A stretch of 36,720 nucleotides of DNA from Actinomadura sp. KC345 (GCF_004348515.1 NZ_SMKH01000042.1:1-36720), one strand, 5' to 3'. Positions 18,011 through 25,949 are shown, numbered from the stretch's first letter. The notes: generated from the sequence alone by a model not told the origin. Numbers and translations are program-made.

Positions 18011-18015
18011 GTCCC

Positions 18016-18804
18016 TCACCTATCGGTACCGAGTCCGCTGTTCATCGTCTCGCCGCGCCCCGTCCCGCGCAGGCGATTCGAGCCGGTCCCGACCTCGGGA
18101 CCAGCCCCGTTCGACCCGGTTTCGGGGTCGTCGTCCACCTTGTCTTTCGCGCCGCCGCCTTGCGCGCCGTCGAGCTTGGCGACCGCGACGGCCGCCTTGC
18201 GCAGCACCTTCCCGCTCTGCTCGAACCCGTCGGACCGGACGGCCGTCACCGTGCCGTCGCGCAGCGGGTCGTCGACGGGCGTCACCGCGACCGGCCGGTG
18301 GCGGGACGCGTCGTAGGGGGCGCCGGGCTCGACCGCGAACCGCTCCACGCCGAGCCGCGCCAGCGCGTCCGCGACGTCGTCGGCGACCGCCTCCAGCAGC
18401 AGCGCCGTCTGCCTCGGGTCCGGCGGGTCGGTCATGTCCGGGGCGGAGAGCCGGCGCGACTCGCGGCGCGCCTGGTCGTGCAGGCGGTACAGCGCGGCGC
18501 GGACCGGCTCCAGCATCGCCTGGAGCTCGCCGCGCCGCAGCCGCTGGTTCTCCTCGTGCAGCCGGTCGATGACGGCCTCGCGGTGCGCGGCGCGCTCGTG
18601 CTCGCGGTCGAGCCGCGCGGCCAGCCCCGCCAGGGCGTCCCTGACGTCGGAGCGGAACGCCTCGCCCTCCGGTCCCTCCGGGCCGGGCGGGGCGGTGCCG
18701 CGTACGGCGGTGGCCGCCGCTTCGTCCCCGGCGTCCCTTCCGGGCGCGCGCTCCGGCTGGGCTCCGGAGTCCTCGTTGACTGGGGGGTCCCCGTCCCTCG
18801 ACAC
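18016..18804 (-). CDS. GrpE-like nucleotide exchange factor
   Basis: 262 residues from a GTG with a modest AAGG site. The first 50 residues are disordered and acidic. A long coiled coil runs from about 52 to 120 (DALAGLAARLDREHERAAHR, EAVIDRLHEENQRLRRGELQ). A compact beta region with GrpE-like spacing follows (GVERFAVEPGAPYDASRHRP, then TVTAVRSDGFEQSGKVLRKA AVAVAK). The last 55 residues are Gly/Asp-rich and disordered. GrpE releases ADP from Hsp70, and here it is encoded directly before an Hsp70, which makes the pairing convincing although global similarity to housekeeping GrpE looks low. It is the first gene of the six-gene operon; the promoter should lie in the 189-base gap (18805-18993) shared with the divergent ACT gene, where I see no confident -35/-10 pair and no CIRCE or HAIR heat-shock operator. 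Confidence 0.82.
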   Translation of the reverse strand: MSRDGDPPVNEDSGAQPERAPGRDAGDEAAATAVRGTAPPGPEGPEGEAFRSDVRDALAGLAARLDREHERAAHREAVIDRLHEENQRLRRGELQAMLEPVRAALYRLHDQARRESRRLSAPDMTDPPDPRQTALLLEAVADDVADALARLGVERFAVEPGAPYDASRHRPVAVTPVDDPLRDGTVTAVRSDGFEQSGKVLRKAAVAVAKLDGAQGGGAKDKVDDDPETGSNGAGPEVGTGSNRLRGTGRGETMNSGLGTDR

Positions 18805-18993
18805 GTGGAGTTACCTTAATCCTGGGTGGCATGAGGCGATAGGCCTGCTGATGACCTTCATTGGACTCTAGTTTGACCCGTACCCGTCATTCCAGCACCG
18901 CCAACGGCGCGGTTTTGTCGTGGCGAGACCTCCGGGTAACGCCGTGGAAACAGGCTTCGCCGAAGGTGATGGCAGCGGAGAGCGGAGGTCGCG

Positions 18994-19641
18994 ATGTTGC
19001 TGCGGATACGTGTCCGGCTGCCCGATCGCCCCGGATCGCTGGGGCAGGTGGCCCGCACGCTGGGCGCGGCCGGCGCCGACGTCGTCCAGATGTCGGTGCT
19101 GGAGCGGGACAACGGCCGGGCGATGGACGACTTCACGGTCGCGTGGCCCGCCGGGGCGGGGCTGGAGCGGCTGATCGACGGGCTGGAGGCCGTCCCCGGC
19201 GTGGAGGTCGCCGGGGTATGGCCGACGGCCGAACCCCAGGGCTGCCCGGAGGCCGCCGTGATCGGGCAGGTCGCGGCCCGTCCGGGACGCGGCGCCGAGA
19301 TCCTCGCGGACGCCGTCCCCGCCATCCTGAGCGCGGACTGGGCGGTGCTGGCCGAGCCGAAGGGCGGGGACCCCGGCGAGGCGGTGATCGTGTATGCCAG
19401 CGTCGGCGGCCAGGCAGGGGCCGATCTCCCGGGCCTCCTGCCGCTGCGGCCGCGCGCCTTCACGGCGCCGGACGGCACGCACTACGCGGTGTGCCCGATC
19501 ACCGGTGGCAGCGCCGCGCTCGTCGTCGCCCGGACCGGCGCGCCGCCGTTCCACCGGACGGAGGTGTCCCGCCTGGAGCAGCTCGCCGGCGCGGCGGACG
19601 CCGTCCTGACCGGCGAGCGCGCCGGAGACTCCGCCCTCTGA
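18994..19641 (+). CDS. ACT-domain protein
   Basis: 215 residues from an ATG with GGAGG a few bases upstream. The N-terminal 70 residues are a clear ACT domain: LRIRVRLPDRPGSLGQVART, LGAAGADVVQMSVLERD, with the Arg-Pro-Gly-Ser-Leu turn typical of amino-acid-binding ACT folds. The remainder (about 85-205) looks like a separate alpha/beta region (GDPGEAVIVYASVGG, YAVCPITGGSAALVVARTG) that may be a GAF-like or second regulatory fold; I cannot name it. Similar stand-alone ACT proteins are common in actinomycetes and are presumed amino-acid sensors. It is divergent from the chaperone/GTPase operon and ends 6 bases before the convergent sugar kinase. Function beyond ligand binding is unknown. Confidence 0.8.
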   Translation: MLLRIRVRLPDRPGSLGQVARTLGAAGADVVQMSVLERDNGRAMDDFTVAWPAGAGLERLIDGLEAVPGVEVAGVWPTAEPQGCPEAAVIGQVAARPGRGAEILADAVPAILSADWAVLAEPKGGDPGEAVIVYASVGGQAGADLPGLLPLRPRAFTAPDGTHYAVCPITGGSAALVVARTGAPPFHRTEVSRLEQLAGAADAVLTGERAGDSAL

Positions 19642-19647
19642 CCCGGC

Positions 19648-20565
19648 TCACTTCAACAGGCCGAGGACGCCGTCCAGGTCGGTGAGGCAGGCGTCGGAGC
19701 CGAGTCCCTGCGCGACGGTCGCCGCCGCCGCGGTGCCCCAGCGCGCCGACTCCAGGACGTCCCGCTCCTGGACGAGCCCGGTGATGAACCCGGCGCAGTA
19801 GGCGTCGCCGCAGCCCGTGGTGTCGACGACCTCGACGGGCACGACCGGCAGCCGCTGCACGCCCTTGGCCGTCGCGACGAGGCTGCCCTCGCTCCCGAGC
19901 GTGACGACCACCGTCGCTGGCCCCCTGCCGAGCAGCGCCGCGGCGGCCTTCTCGGGGTCGCTCTCCCCGGTCATCGCGGCGGCCTGCTCCTCGTTGGGCA
20001 GGAAATGGTCGACGTGCGGCAGGAACGCGGCGGCGCCGTCGAGCAGGTCGGGCATGCTGGACAGCAGGTCCATCGTCACCACGGTGCCGGTCTCGCGGGC
20101 GTGGGCGAGCATCTCGAAGAAGGCCGGGTCGTTGAGGCCGAACGTGACGTCCGGCCCGCCCAGGTGGACGACGCTCGCCGCGGCGAGCAGCCCGGGGCCG
20201 ACGGCGCCGGCGGTGAGGGTCAGGTTGGCGCCGGGGACGTGGAAGCTGGGGCGCCCGCCGTCCGGCCGGATCGGCAGGATCGACGCGCTCGTCTGGTCGG
20301 CGGTCCGCCGGACGAGCCCGCGCACGTCCACACCGTTGCGCGTCATGACGGCCACCAGCAGGTCGCCGAGGTCGTCGTCCCCGATCGCGCCGACCGAGAC
20401 GACGTCGTTGCCGAGCCTGGCGAGCGCCACCGCGGTCCCGGCGGCGGCGCCCGCGGCGGTGGCCCTGATCTCGTCCACGACGACGGTGCCCTGACCGTCC
20501 GGGATGCCCTCGACGGGCCGCGCGAGCACGTCGAGGATGTGCGCGCCCAGTGTTACAACCGTCAT
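19648..20565 (-). CDS. PfkB-family carbohydrate kinase
   Basis: 305 residues from an ATG with AAGGGG 7 bases upstream. The fold is identified by the N-terminal glycine-rich substrate region (ATAAGAAAGTAVALARLG), NEEQAAAMTGE in the middle, VVVTLGSEGSLVAT, and the C-terminal PfkB signature DTTGCGDAYCAGFITGL, which contains the anion-hole glycines and catalytic Asp. The family phosphorylates sugars or nucleosides with ATP; ribokinase-like or deoxysugar kinases are the closest style. It is divergent, with a 72-base gap, from a class II aldolase, suggesting a kinase-aldolase pair for breakdown of a sugar or deoxysugar. A GCGTACGC palindrome (20598-20605) lies in that gap and might be part of a shared operator. 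Confidence 0.92.
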   Translation of the reverse strand: MTVVTLGAHILDVLARPVEGIPDGQGTVVVDEIRATAAGAAAGTAVALARLGNDVVSVGAIGDDDLGDLLVAVMTRNGVDVRGLVRRTADQTSASILPIRPDGGRPSFHVPGANLTLTAGAVGPGLLAAASVVHLGGPDVTFGLNDPAFFEMLAHARETGTVVTMDLLSSMPDLLDGAAAFLPHVDHFLPNEEQAAAMTGESDPEKAAAALLGRGPATVVVTLGSEGSLVATAKGVQRLPVVPVEVVDTTGCGDAYCAGFITGLVQERDVLESARWGTAAAATVAQGLGSDACLTDLDGVLGLLK

Positions 20566-20637
20566 GACCAGACCCCTTGAAGATCGTCAGGGTCGTAGCG
20601 TACGCGGTGAGGCCCGGGAAACGTGAGAGGTATTCGT

Positions 20638-21285
20638 ATGTTGCTGAGGGACGAACGGGACGAGCTGTGCGCGATCGGCCGCCGCCTGGCCGGAACCGGC
20701 CTGGTCACCGGAGCGGCCGGCAATATCAGCGTCCGGTCGGGCGACCTTGTCGCGGTCACGCCCGGCGGAATGATGCTGGACCGGATGGAGCCCGCGGACT
20801 GCCCGGTGGTGAATATGTCTGCCCGGCTGGTCGAGGGGTACCGGGCGCCCTCGTCCGAGACCCCGATGCATCTGGCCCTGTACGAGACGACCCCGGCGGC
20901 GGCCATCGTCCACACCCACTCGACCTATGGCGCCGTCGTGGCGACGACCATGTCCGAGCTGCCGCCGATCCACTACAACACCCTCCTGCTGGGCGGCGTG
21001 GTGCAGGTCGCCGAATACGCCACCTACGGGACGCCCGAGCTCGCGGAGAACGTCCGGGCCGCCATGGCCGGGGGGAAGCGCGCGGCGCTGATGGCCAACC
21101 ACGGCGGCGTCACGATCGGCCGCGACCTGGAGGAGGCGTTCGAGAACGCCCGCCTCCTGGAATGGCTGTGCGGCGTCTACGTGCGGGCCAAGGCGATCGG
21201 CGAGCCCCGCGTCCTCACCGGCGACGAGCTGGCGGCGGTGGTGGAGCGCGGCCTGCGGCCCCCGGAGTTCCCGCGTGTAACCTAA
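20638..21285 (+). CDS. Class II aldolase, FucA-like (L-fuculose-phosphate aldolase type)
   Basis: 215 residues from the ATG at 20638, supported by GAGAGG 7 bases upstream; a GTG at 20623 is in frame but lies within that site. Length and numbering match FucA: Glu74 (SSETPMH), His92 and His94 (VHTHS), His155 (ANHGG) are at the zinc and catalytic positions, with AGNISVR near 27-33 binding phosphate and TPGGMML nearby. Such enzymes cleave ketose-1-phosphates to DHAP and an aldehyde. Exact sugar is not determined by sequence; besides fuculose, 5-deoxyribulose or methylthioribulose phosphates are used by relatives. Divergent from the PfkB kinase, which may make its substrate. Confidence 0.93.
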   Translation: MLLRDERDELCAIGRRLAGTGLVTGAAGNISVRSGDLVAVTPGGMMLDRMEPADCPVVNMSARLVEGYRAPSSETPMHLALYETTPAAAIVHTHSTYGAVVATTMSELPPIHYNTLLLGGVVQVAEYATYGTPELAENVRAAMAGGKRAALMANHGGVTIGRDLEEAFENARLLEWLCGVYVRAKAIGEPRVLTGDELAAVVERGLRPPEFPRVT

Positions 21286-21297
21286 CGCTTGTTAGGT
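21280..21297. promoter_or_regulatory. Inverted repeat between aldolase and enoyl-CoA hydratase, candidate operator
   Basis: ACCTAAC (21280-21286) and GTTAGGT (21291-21297) are perfect arms with a 4-base centre. The left arm contains the aldolase stop codon and the right arm ends 18 bases before the hydratase TTG start. It has no T-tract, so an operator for a TetR/other repressor of the hydratase is more likely than a terminator. No regulator is adjacent. Confidence 0.45.
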
Positions 21298-21315
21298 CAC
21301 CGTGGGAGGTCCGCT

Positions 21316-22119
21316 TTGCCCTTCGTCCTGATCGACAGGCCGCGCCCGCACATCACGCTCATCACGCTCAACCGGCCCGAACGCATGAACGCGATGGCGT
21401 TCGACGTCATGGTCCCGTTCCGGGAGGCGCTGGAAGAGGTCAGCCGCGACAACGACACCCGCGTCGTCGTCATCACCGGCGCCGGGCGCGGCTTCTGCTC
21501 CGGTGCCGACCTGGAGAACGCCGGGGACATCCCCGGCATCGACGGGCTCACGCTCCCCACCATCGCCCTGCGCTCGATGGAACTCCTCGACGACGTGGTC
21601 CGCGCGATGCGCCGCGTCCACCAGCCGGTCATCGCGGCGGTCAACGGCCCCGCGATCGGCGGCGGCCTCTGCCTCTCCCTGGCCGCCGACATCCGGCTCG
21701 GCGCCGACACCGCGCTGTTCCGCGCCGCCGGGATCAACAACGGCCTCACCGCGAGCGAACTCGGCCTCAGCTACCTGCTGCCCCGCGCCATCGGGTCGTC
21801 CCGCGCCTTCGAGCTGATGCTGTCCGGCCGCGACGTGGACGCCACCGAGGCCGAACGCATCGGGCTCCTGTCCCGGGTCGTCCCGCCCGACAAGCTCCTC
21901 GACTCGTGCTACGAGCTGGCCGAGCGGATCGCCGGGTTCAGCCGCCCCGGCACCGAGCTGACGAAGCGGATGCTGTGGTCGAGCCTGGACGCCGCGAGCC
22001 TGGACGCCCACATGGGACAGGAGGGCCTGGCCCAGCTCTACGTCCGTCTCACCACCCACAACTTCGAGGAGGCCATCAAGGCCCGCAAACAGAACCGCCC
22101 CCCGGACTTCAAGGACTGA
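21316..22119 (+). CDS. Enoyl-CoA hydratase/isomerase (crotonase family)
   Basis: 267 residues from a TTG at 21316, chosen because GGGAGG is 6 bases upstream and the product then starts PFVLIDRPRPHITLITLNRP, aligned to the family N-terminus; a TTG at 21289 lies inside the inverted repeat. Oxyanion-hole stretches are ITGAGRGFCSGADLEN and GPAIGGGLCLSLAADIRL, and a Glu in TASELGLSYLLPRAIG is at the catalytic position. The C-terminal helix region (LTKRMLWSSL, EEAIKARKQNRPPDFKD) is typical of the family. Likely hydrates or isomerises an enoyl-CoA thioester in fatty-acid or related degradation. A separate acyl-CoA dehydrogenase is 3 kb away. Confidence 0.93.
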   Translation: MPFVLIDRPRPHITLITLNRPERMNAMAFDVMVPFREALEEVSRDNDTRVVVITGAGRGFCSGADLENAGDIPGIDGLTLPTIALRSMELLDDVVRAMRRVHQPVIAAVNGPAIGGGLCLSLAADIRLGADTALFRAAGINNGLTASELGLSYLLPRAIGSSRAFELMLSGRDVDATEAERIGLLSRVVPPDKLLDSCYELAERIAGFSRPGTELTKRMLWSSLDAASLDAHMGQEGLAQLYVRLTTHNFEEAIKARKQNRPPDFKD

Positions 22120-22150
22120 CGGACGGCGGCCGGCGTGACAGGCTGAGCGG

Positions 22151-22570
22151 GTGCCGAAGCTCTCGCCTGACGACGCGCGGCGGCTGCTGGCGACGGTCCC
22201 GGTCGTGCGCCTGGCGACCGTCGGGGAGGACGAGCGGCCGCATCTCGTTCCGGTGACGTTCGCCGTCCACCGGGGGACCGTCTACACGGCCGTCGACCAC
22301 AAGCCCAAGAGCACGCGCGACCTGCGGCGGCTGGCCAACATCCGCGCCAATCCGCGCGTCGCCCTGCTGGCCGACCATTACGAGGACGACTGGAACCGCC
22401 TCTGGTGGGTTCGCGTGGACGGCCACGCGTACGTCGTCGAGGACGCCGCGAGGACGGCCGAGCCCGTCCGTCTGCTCGCCGACCGCTACCCCCAGTACCG
22501 CGACCGCCCGCCCGAGGGTCCGGTGATCGCCGTCACGATCGACGGCTTGAGCGGCTGGGCGGCGTCGTAG
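22151..22570 (+). CDS. PPOX-class F420-dependent oxidoreductase
   Basis: 139 residues from a GTG with a weak site. The split beta-barrel pyridoxamine-phosphate-oxidase-like fold is recognised by LLATVPVVRLATVGEDERPHL, VPVTFAVHRGTVYTAVDHKPK, NIRANPRVALLADHYEDDW and the WWVRVDGHAYVVED strand. The protein resembles the actinobacterial TIGR03668-type subgroup (LSPDDARRLL start, YPQYRDRPPEGPVIAVTID near the end), which is assigned to F420 dependence. Cofactor assignment rests on family resemblance. It lies 31 bases after the hydratase and ends 16 bases before the convergent ADP-ribosylglycohydrolase. Substrate unknown. Confidence 0.88.
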   Translation: MPKLSPDDARRLLATVPVVRLATVGEDERPHLVPVTFAVHRGTVYTAVDHKPKSTRDLRRLANIRANPRVALLADHYEDDWNRLWWVRVDGHAYVVEDAARTAEPVRLLADRYPQYRDRPPEGPVIAVTIDGLSGWAAS

Positions 22571-22586
22571 GCGTCGGGCCCATGCG

Positions 22587-23594
22587 TCAGTCCCAGGCGC
22601 CGCCGATCTTCGCGAGGTCGGCGGCGTACTCGATGCGGGTGGACCACTCGCCGGGCCAGGCGTCCATGCCGAGGTGGGCGCCGGCGAAGGCGCCCGCGAG
22701 GCAGGCGATCGAGTCGGAGTCGCCGGAGCTGGCGGCGCCCCGCCAGATCGCCTCGACCGGCTGCTCGGGGAACAGCAGGAAGCACAGGAGGCCGGTGGCC
22801 ATGGCCTCTTCGGCCGTCCAGCCCGCCCCGGTGATCTCGCAGGGGTCGGACGCGCGGTCGCCGCGTCCGAGGGCCTCGTCCAGGTGGTCGAGGACGGCCA
22901 GGCACTCGTCCCAGCCGCGGGCGATGAACGTCTCGGGGGCGTCCATGCCCGGCTGCTGCCAGAGCGCGCCGAGCCAGCGTTCGTGGTAGACGGTGCGCTG
23001 GTCGTGGCAGCGGGCGCGGAGCGCGGCGGGCAGGTCGGACGGGTCCATGCCGTCGGCCAGCCACCGGACGGCGAACGCCGTCAGCTCGCTGGCGGCCAGC
23101 CCGGTCGGGTGCCCGTGGGTGAGGGCGGCCTGGAGCTGGGACGCGCCCGCCCGGGTCTCGTCGGTGAGGCCGGGAGCGAGGCCGACCGGCGCGACGCGCA
23201 TGTTGGCGCCGCAGCCCTTGGAGCCCGCGACGGTGGCCTCCACCCAGGGCTTCCCGGACGCCAGGCCCCTGCACGCGCGCAGGCAGGTGTGGCCCGGCGC
23301 GCGGTCGTTGTCGGGGCTGTCGAGCCAGTCGATGAAGCGCCGCCGCCACAGCGGCGTGATCAGATCGGCGGTGAAAGGAGGGTTCTCCAAAGCGTCCAGG
23401 AGAGCGAGGCCGACCGCGATCGCCATCTGCGTGTCGTCGGTGACCAGCGCCGGATCGCCGTTGAGCTGCGTCGGCCCGTGCTCGCCGAAACGGCGGTGGA
23501 TCTGCTTCATGGTGAGGAACTCGGTGGGCGCGCCGAGGGAGTCCCCGTACGCCGTTCCGAACATCGCCCCGCTCGCCCTTCTCATGGGCGGCAT
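22587..23594 (-). CDS. ADP-ribosylglycohydrolase-family protein
   Basis: 335 residues from an ATG with TGAGG 4 bases upstream; a second ATG three codons on is also possible. Family marks: SGAMFGTAYGDSLGAPTEF at the N-terminus, TDDTQMAIAVG with the metal-binding Thr-Asp-Asp, and GAASSGDSDSIACLAGAFAGA near the C-terminus with the second metal Asp pair. These are the magnesium ligands of DraG/ARH enzymes, which remove ADP-ribose from proteins or small molecules. It begins 6 bases after the AraC regulator stop, so it is co-transcribed with it. The target is unknown. No ADP-ribosyltransferase is visible in this window. Confidence 0.92.
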   Translation of the reverse strand: MPPMRRASGAMFGTAYGDSLGAPTEFLTMKQIHRRFGEHGPTQLNGDPALVTDDTQMAIAVGLALLDALENPPFTADLITPLWRRRFIDWLDSPDNDRAPGHTCLRACRGLASGKPWVEATVAGSKGCGANMRVAPVGLAPGLTDETRAGASQLQAALTHGHPTGLAASELTAFAVRWLADGMDPSDLPAALRARCHDQRTVYHERWLGALWQQPGMDAPETFIARGWDECLAVLDHLDEALGRGDRASDPCEITGAGWTAEEAMATGLLCFLLFPEQPVEAIWRGAASSGDSDSIACLAGAFAGAHLGMDAWPGEWSTRIEYAADLAKIGGAWD

Positions 23595-23600
23595 TCTGCC

Positions 23601-24401
23601 TCAGTCGGTACGAGCGCTGCGGAAACCGGCGGGCGTCATGCCGTAGCAGCGGACGAACCAGCGCGTCAGATGGCTCTGGTCGGCGAACCCCGTCACCGCC
23701 GCGACGTCCCCGATCGCCTCGCCCCGGGCGAGCAGCCGCCGTGCCGCGCGCAGCCGCAGCTGGCGCTGGTAGTCGCTCGGCGCCATCCCGTAGGCCCGCC
23801 GGAACCCGCGGTACAGCGCGAACCTGCTGCACCCCGCCGCTTCGGCCAGCTCGTCGGCGCCCACGTCGTCCAGCGCCTCGAGCCGCCGCCGCGCCCGCTC
23901 GACCGCACCCGTCGCGGGCGAGGCGCGCAGCGGCCGCGTCGATGCCCGGCCGGCCATCGAGCCGACCGTCGCGGTCAGCAGCTCGTCGCGCCGCAGCGCG
24001 GACGCGCCGTCCAGCAGCGCCGCGTGCAGGCCGCGCAGATTCCCGGCCAGGACGGGATCGGCCACCACGGGCGAGTCGAACAGCGGCGGCCCCACCGGGC
24101 GGCCGGTGATGTCGGCGAGCACATCCGAGACCAGCTCCGGGCCGATGTGGACGATCCGGTACGTGAAGCCCAGCTCGTCGGCGGGGTGGCCGTCGTGCGG
24201 GTCGTCGGGGTTGAACGCGAGGACCATCCCGGCCGCGCTGGTGTGGGCGTCGCCCCGGCACCGGAACGCCTGGTAGCCGTCCTCGGTGACGCCGAACGAG
24301 TACGTCTCGTGGCTGTGCCGGTGGTAGACGTGCCGCTCGAACCGCGCGTGCATCGCCTCCAGCGGACGGTCGGCCGACCGCCAGTACCTGCTCCATTCCA
24401 C
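23601..24401 (-). CDS. AraC-family transcriptional regulator
   Basis: 266 residues if started at the GTG at 24401 (VEWSRYWRSADRPLEAMHAR), which matches the usual beginning of this subgroup; a GTG at 24422 would add seven residues. Neither has a strong ribosome site. An N-terminal cupin-like sensing domain (HRHSHETYSFGVTEDGYQAF, AGMVLAFNPDDPHDG) is followed by two helix-turn-helix units at the C-terminus (ELAEAAGCSRFALYRGFRRA YGM, IGDVAAVTGFADQSHLTRWF, YGMTPAGFR). Such regulators often activate a divergent gene; here that is the DUF2000 gene, 65 bases away. Upstream partner of the ADP-ribosylglycohydrolase gene. Confidence 0.92.
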   Translation of the reverse strand: MEWSRYWRSADRPLEAMHARFERHVYHRHSHETYSFGVTEDGYQAFRCRGDAHTSAAGMVLAFNPDDPHDGHPADELGFTYRIVHIGPELVSDVLADITGRPVGPPLFDSPVVADPVLAGNLRGLHAALLDGASALRRDELLTATVGSMAGRASTRPLRASPATGAVERARRRLEALDDVGADELAEAAGCSRFALYRGFRRAYGMAPSDYQRQLRLRAARRLLARGEAIGDVAAVTGFADQSHLTRWFVRCYGMTPAGFRSARTD

Positions 24402-24466
24402 GTGGCCCAGTCTGCCGCGCACGAGCGTTCAAGACATCCCGCGCGCCCCCGGGCACGCTCGTGGCC

Positions 24467-24877
24467 ATGCGTTTCGACACCAAGATCGGGATCGTGGTCC
24501 GGGACGACCTGGCCGCCTGGCAGCGGCTCAACGTCACCGCGTTCCTCGCGAGCGCCGTCGCGGGCCGCTTCCCGGGCGTCATCGGCGAGCCGTACGAGGA
24601 CGCGTCGGGCAACACCTACATGGCGATGTTCCGGCAGCCCGTCCTGGTCTACGAGGCCGGCGCCGAGGAGATCCGCAAGGCCCACACACGGGCCCGCACC
24701 CGCGAGATGGACACCGCCGTCTACATCGAGGACATGTTCAAGACCGGCCACGACGAGGCCAACCGCGAGACCGTCCGCGCGGTCTCCGCCGACGAGATGC
24801 CGCTCGTCGGGTTCTGCGTCCACGGCCCGAAGAACGGCGTGGACAAGGTCCTCAAGGGGTTGCGCCTGCACCCGTGA
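24467..24877 (+). CDS. DUF2000-family protein
   Basis: 136 residues from the ATG at 24467 (a GTG two codons earlier is also in frame). MRFDTKIGIVVRDDLAAWQR LNVTAFLAS is the standard opening of DUF2000 proteins, with YMAMFRQPVLVYEAG and FKTGHDEANRETVRAV later; the full domain length is present. The family has a peptidyl-tRNA-hydrolase-like fold but no established function. It is divergent from an AraC regulator, an arrangement I recall as common for this family, so it is probably the regulated target. Its last 26 bases overlap the convergent acyl-CoA dehydrogenase. Confidence 0.88.
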   Translation: MRFDTKIGIVVRDDLAAWQRLNVTAFLASAVAGRFPGVIGEPYEDASGNTYMAMFRQPVLVYEAGAEEIRKAHTRARTREMDTAVYIEDMFKTGHDEANRETVRAVSADEMPLVGFCVHGPKNGVDKVLKGLRLHP

Positions 24878-25949
24878 GCCCGGCCATCTCGCCGAGCCGC
24901 TCGCGGTGCCGGTCGGGTGTCCCGAACAGCTGCCGGGACCCCTGGGCCCGCTTGAAGTACAGGTGCGCGTCGTGCTCCCACGTGAACCCGATGCCGCCGT
25001 GCAACTGAATCGCCTCGCCGGCGGTGTGGAAGAAGGCGTCCGAGCAGTACGCCTTCGCCAGCGCCGCCGCGTGCGCCAGCTCCTCCGGGCTCTCGTCGGC
25101 CACGGCCGCCGCGTGCAGCACCGCCGACCGCGCCGACTCCACCAGCACGAACATGTCCGCGCACCGGTGCTTGATCGCCTGGAACGACCCGATCGGGCGC
25201 CCGAACTGGTGCCGCACCTTCGCGTACTCCACCGTCATGTCGAGGGTCGCCTGCGCCCCGCCGAGCTGCTCGGCGGCCAGCGCCACGGCCGCGACGTCCA
25301 GGGCCCGCCTGACGGCGTCCTCTCCACCGACCTCGCGTGCCGCGACGCCGTCGAACTCGATCCGCGCCAGCTTCCGCGTCTGGTCAAGCGTGGGCAGCAC
25401 CTTGCGCTCCACCGCCGCCACGTCCTCGACGGCGTACAGCCCGACGCCGTCCGCGCCCTGGGCCACGACGAGTATCAGATCGGCGATGTGCCCGTCCAGG
25501 ACGAAGTTCTTCGTTCCGCGCAGCTTTCCGTCCTCGAACGTGGCCGCCACGGACCCGGGATCCCAGCTCCCGCCGTCCTCGGCCACCGCCAAGGTCGCGA
25601 TCGTCGACCCGTCCGCGATCCGCGCCAGCAGGTCGTGCCCGCCGTCTCCGGCCTCCAGCGCCGCCGCGGCCGTGATCGTGGCGAGGAACGGCGCGCACAC
25701 CACGGCCCGTCCCATCTCCTCGAACACGACGGCCAGCTCCCGCATCCCGAACCCCGCGCCGCCGTGCTCCTCGCCGATCGCGAGGCCCTGCAGCCCGAGC
25801 TGCCCGGCCATCTGCGCCCACACCCCGGGGTCGTGGCCCTCGGCCGTCTCCATGAGCCGCCGCACCTCGGCGGAAGGGGACCGGTCGGCGAAGAACCGCC
25901 GCAGCGTGTCCTTCAGCTCCCGCTGTTCCTCCGTGACGACGAGCTGCAT
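24852..25949 (-). CDS. Acyl-CoA dehydrogenase
   Basis: 365 residues from the ATG at 25949, supported by GGGGAGG 8 bases upstream; the open frame continues further upstream without a ribosome site. N-terminal helical domain (MQLVVTEEQRELKDTLRRFF), middle beta domain (LAVAEDGGSWDPGSVAATF, KLRGTKNFVLDG), and C-terminal flavin domain (RHQFGRPIGSFQAIKHRCAD, then AIQLHGGIGFTWEHDAHLYF) are all present. The Arg in RHQFGRPIGSFQ and the WEHDAHLYFKRA region are typical for FAD binding and catalysis in this family. It oxidises an acyl-CoA or similar thioester to the enoyl form and passes electrons to ETF. Steroid-degradation FadE proteins have the same short form, but the substrate is not decidable here. 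Confidence 0.93.
   Translation of the reverse strand: MQLVVTEEQRELKDTLRRFFADRSPSAEVRRLMETAEGHDPGVWAQMAGQLGLQGLAIGEEHGGAGFGMRELAVVFEEMGRAVVCAPFLATITAAAALEAGDGGHDLLARIADGSTIATLAVAEDGGSWDPGSVAATFEDGKLRGTKNFVLDGHIADLILVVAQGADGVGLYAVEDVAAVERKVLPTLDQTRKLARIEFDGVAAREVGGEDAVRRALDVAAVALAAEQLGGAQATLDMTVEYAKVRHQFGRPIGSFQAIKHRCADMFVLVESARSAVLHAAAVADESPEELAHAAALAKAYCSDAFFHTAGEAIQLHGGIGFTWEHDAHLYFKRAQGSRQLFGTPDRHRERLGEMAGLTGAGATP

Noticed and set aside
13922..18316. Long plus-strand open frame opposite the Hsp70 and FN3-like genes
   Set aside because: Antisense shadow with Arg/Gly/Val-rich composition; Hsp70 motifs are on the minus strand.
18805..18993. Heat-shock operator (CIRCE or HAIR) before the GrpE-Hsp70 operon
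   Set aside because: Neither TTAGCACTC-type nor CTTGAGT-type paired arms are present; the operon is probably not under classical heat-shock control.
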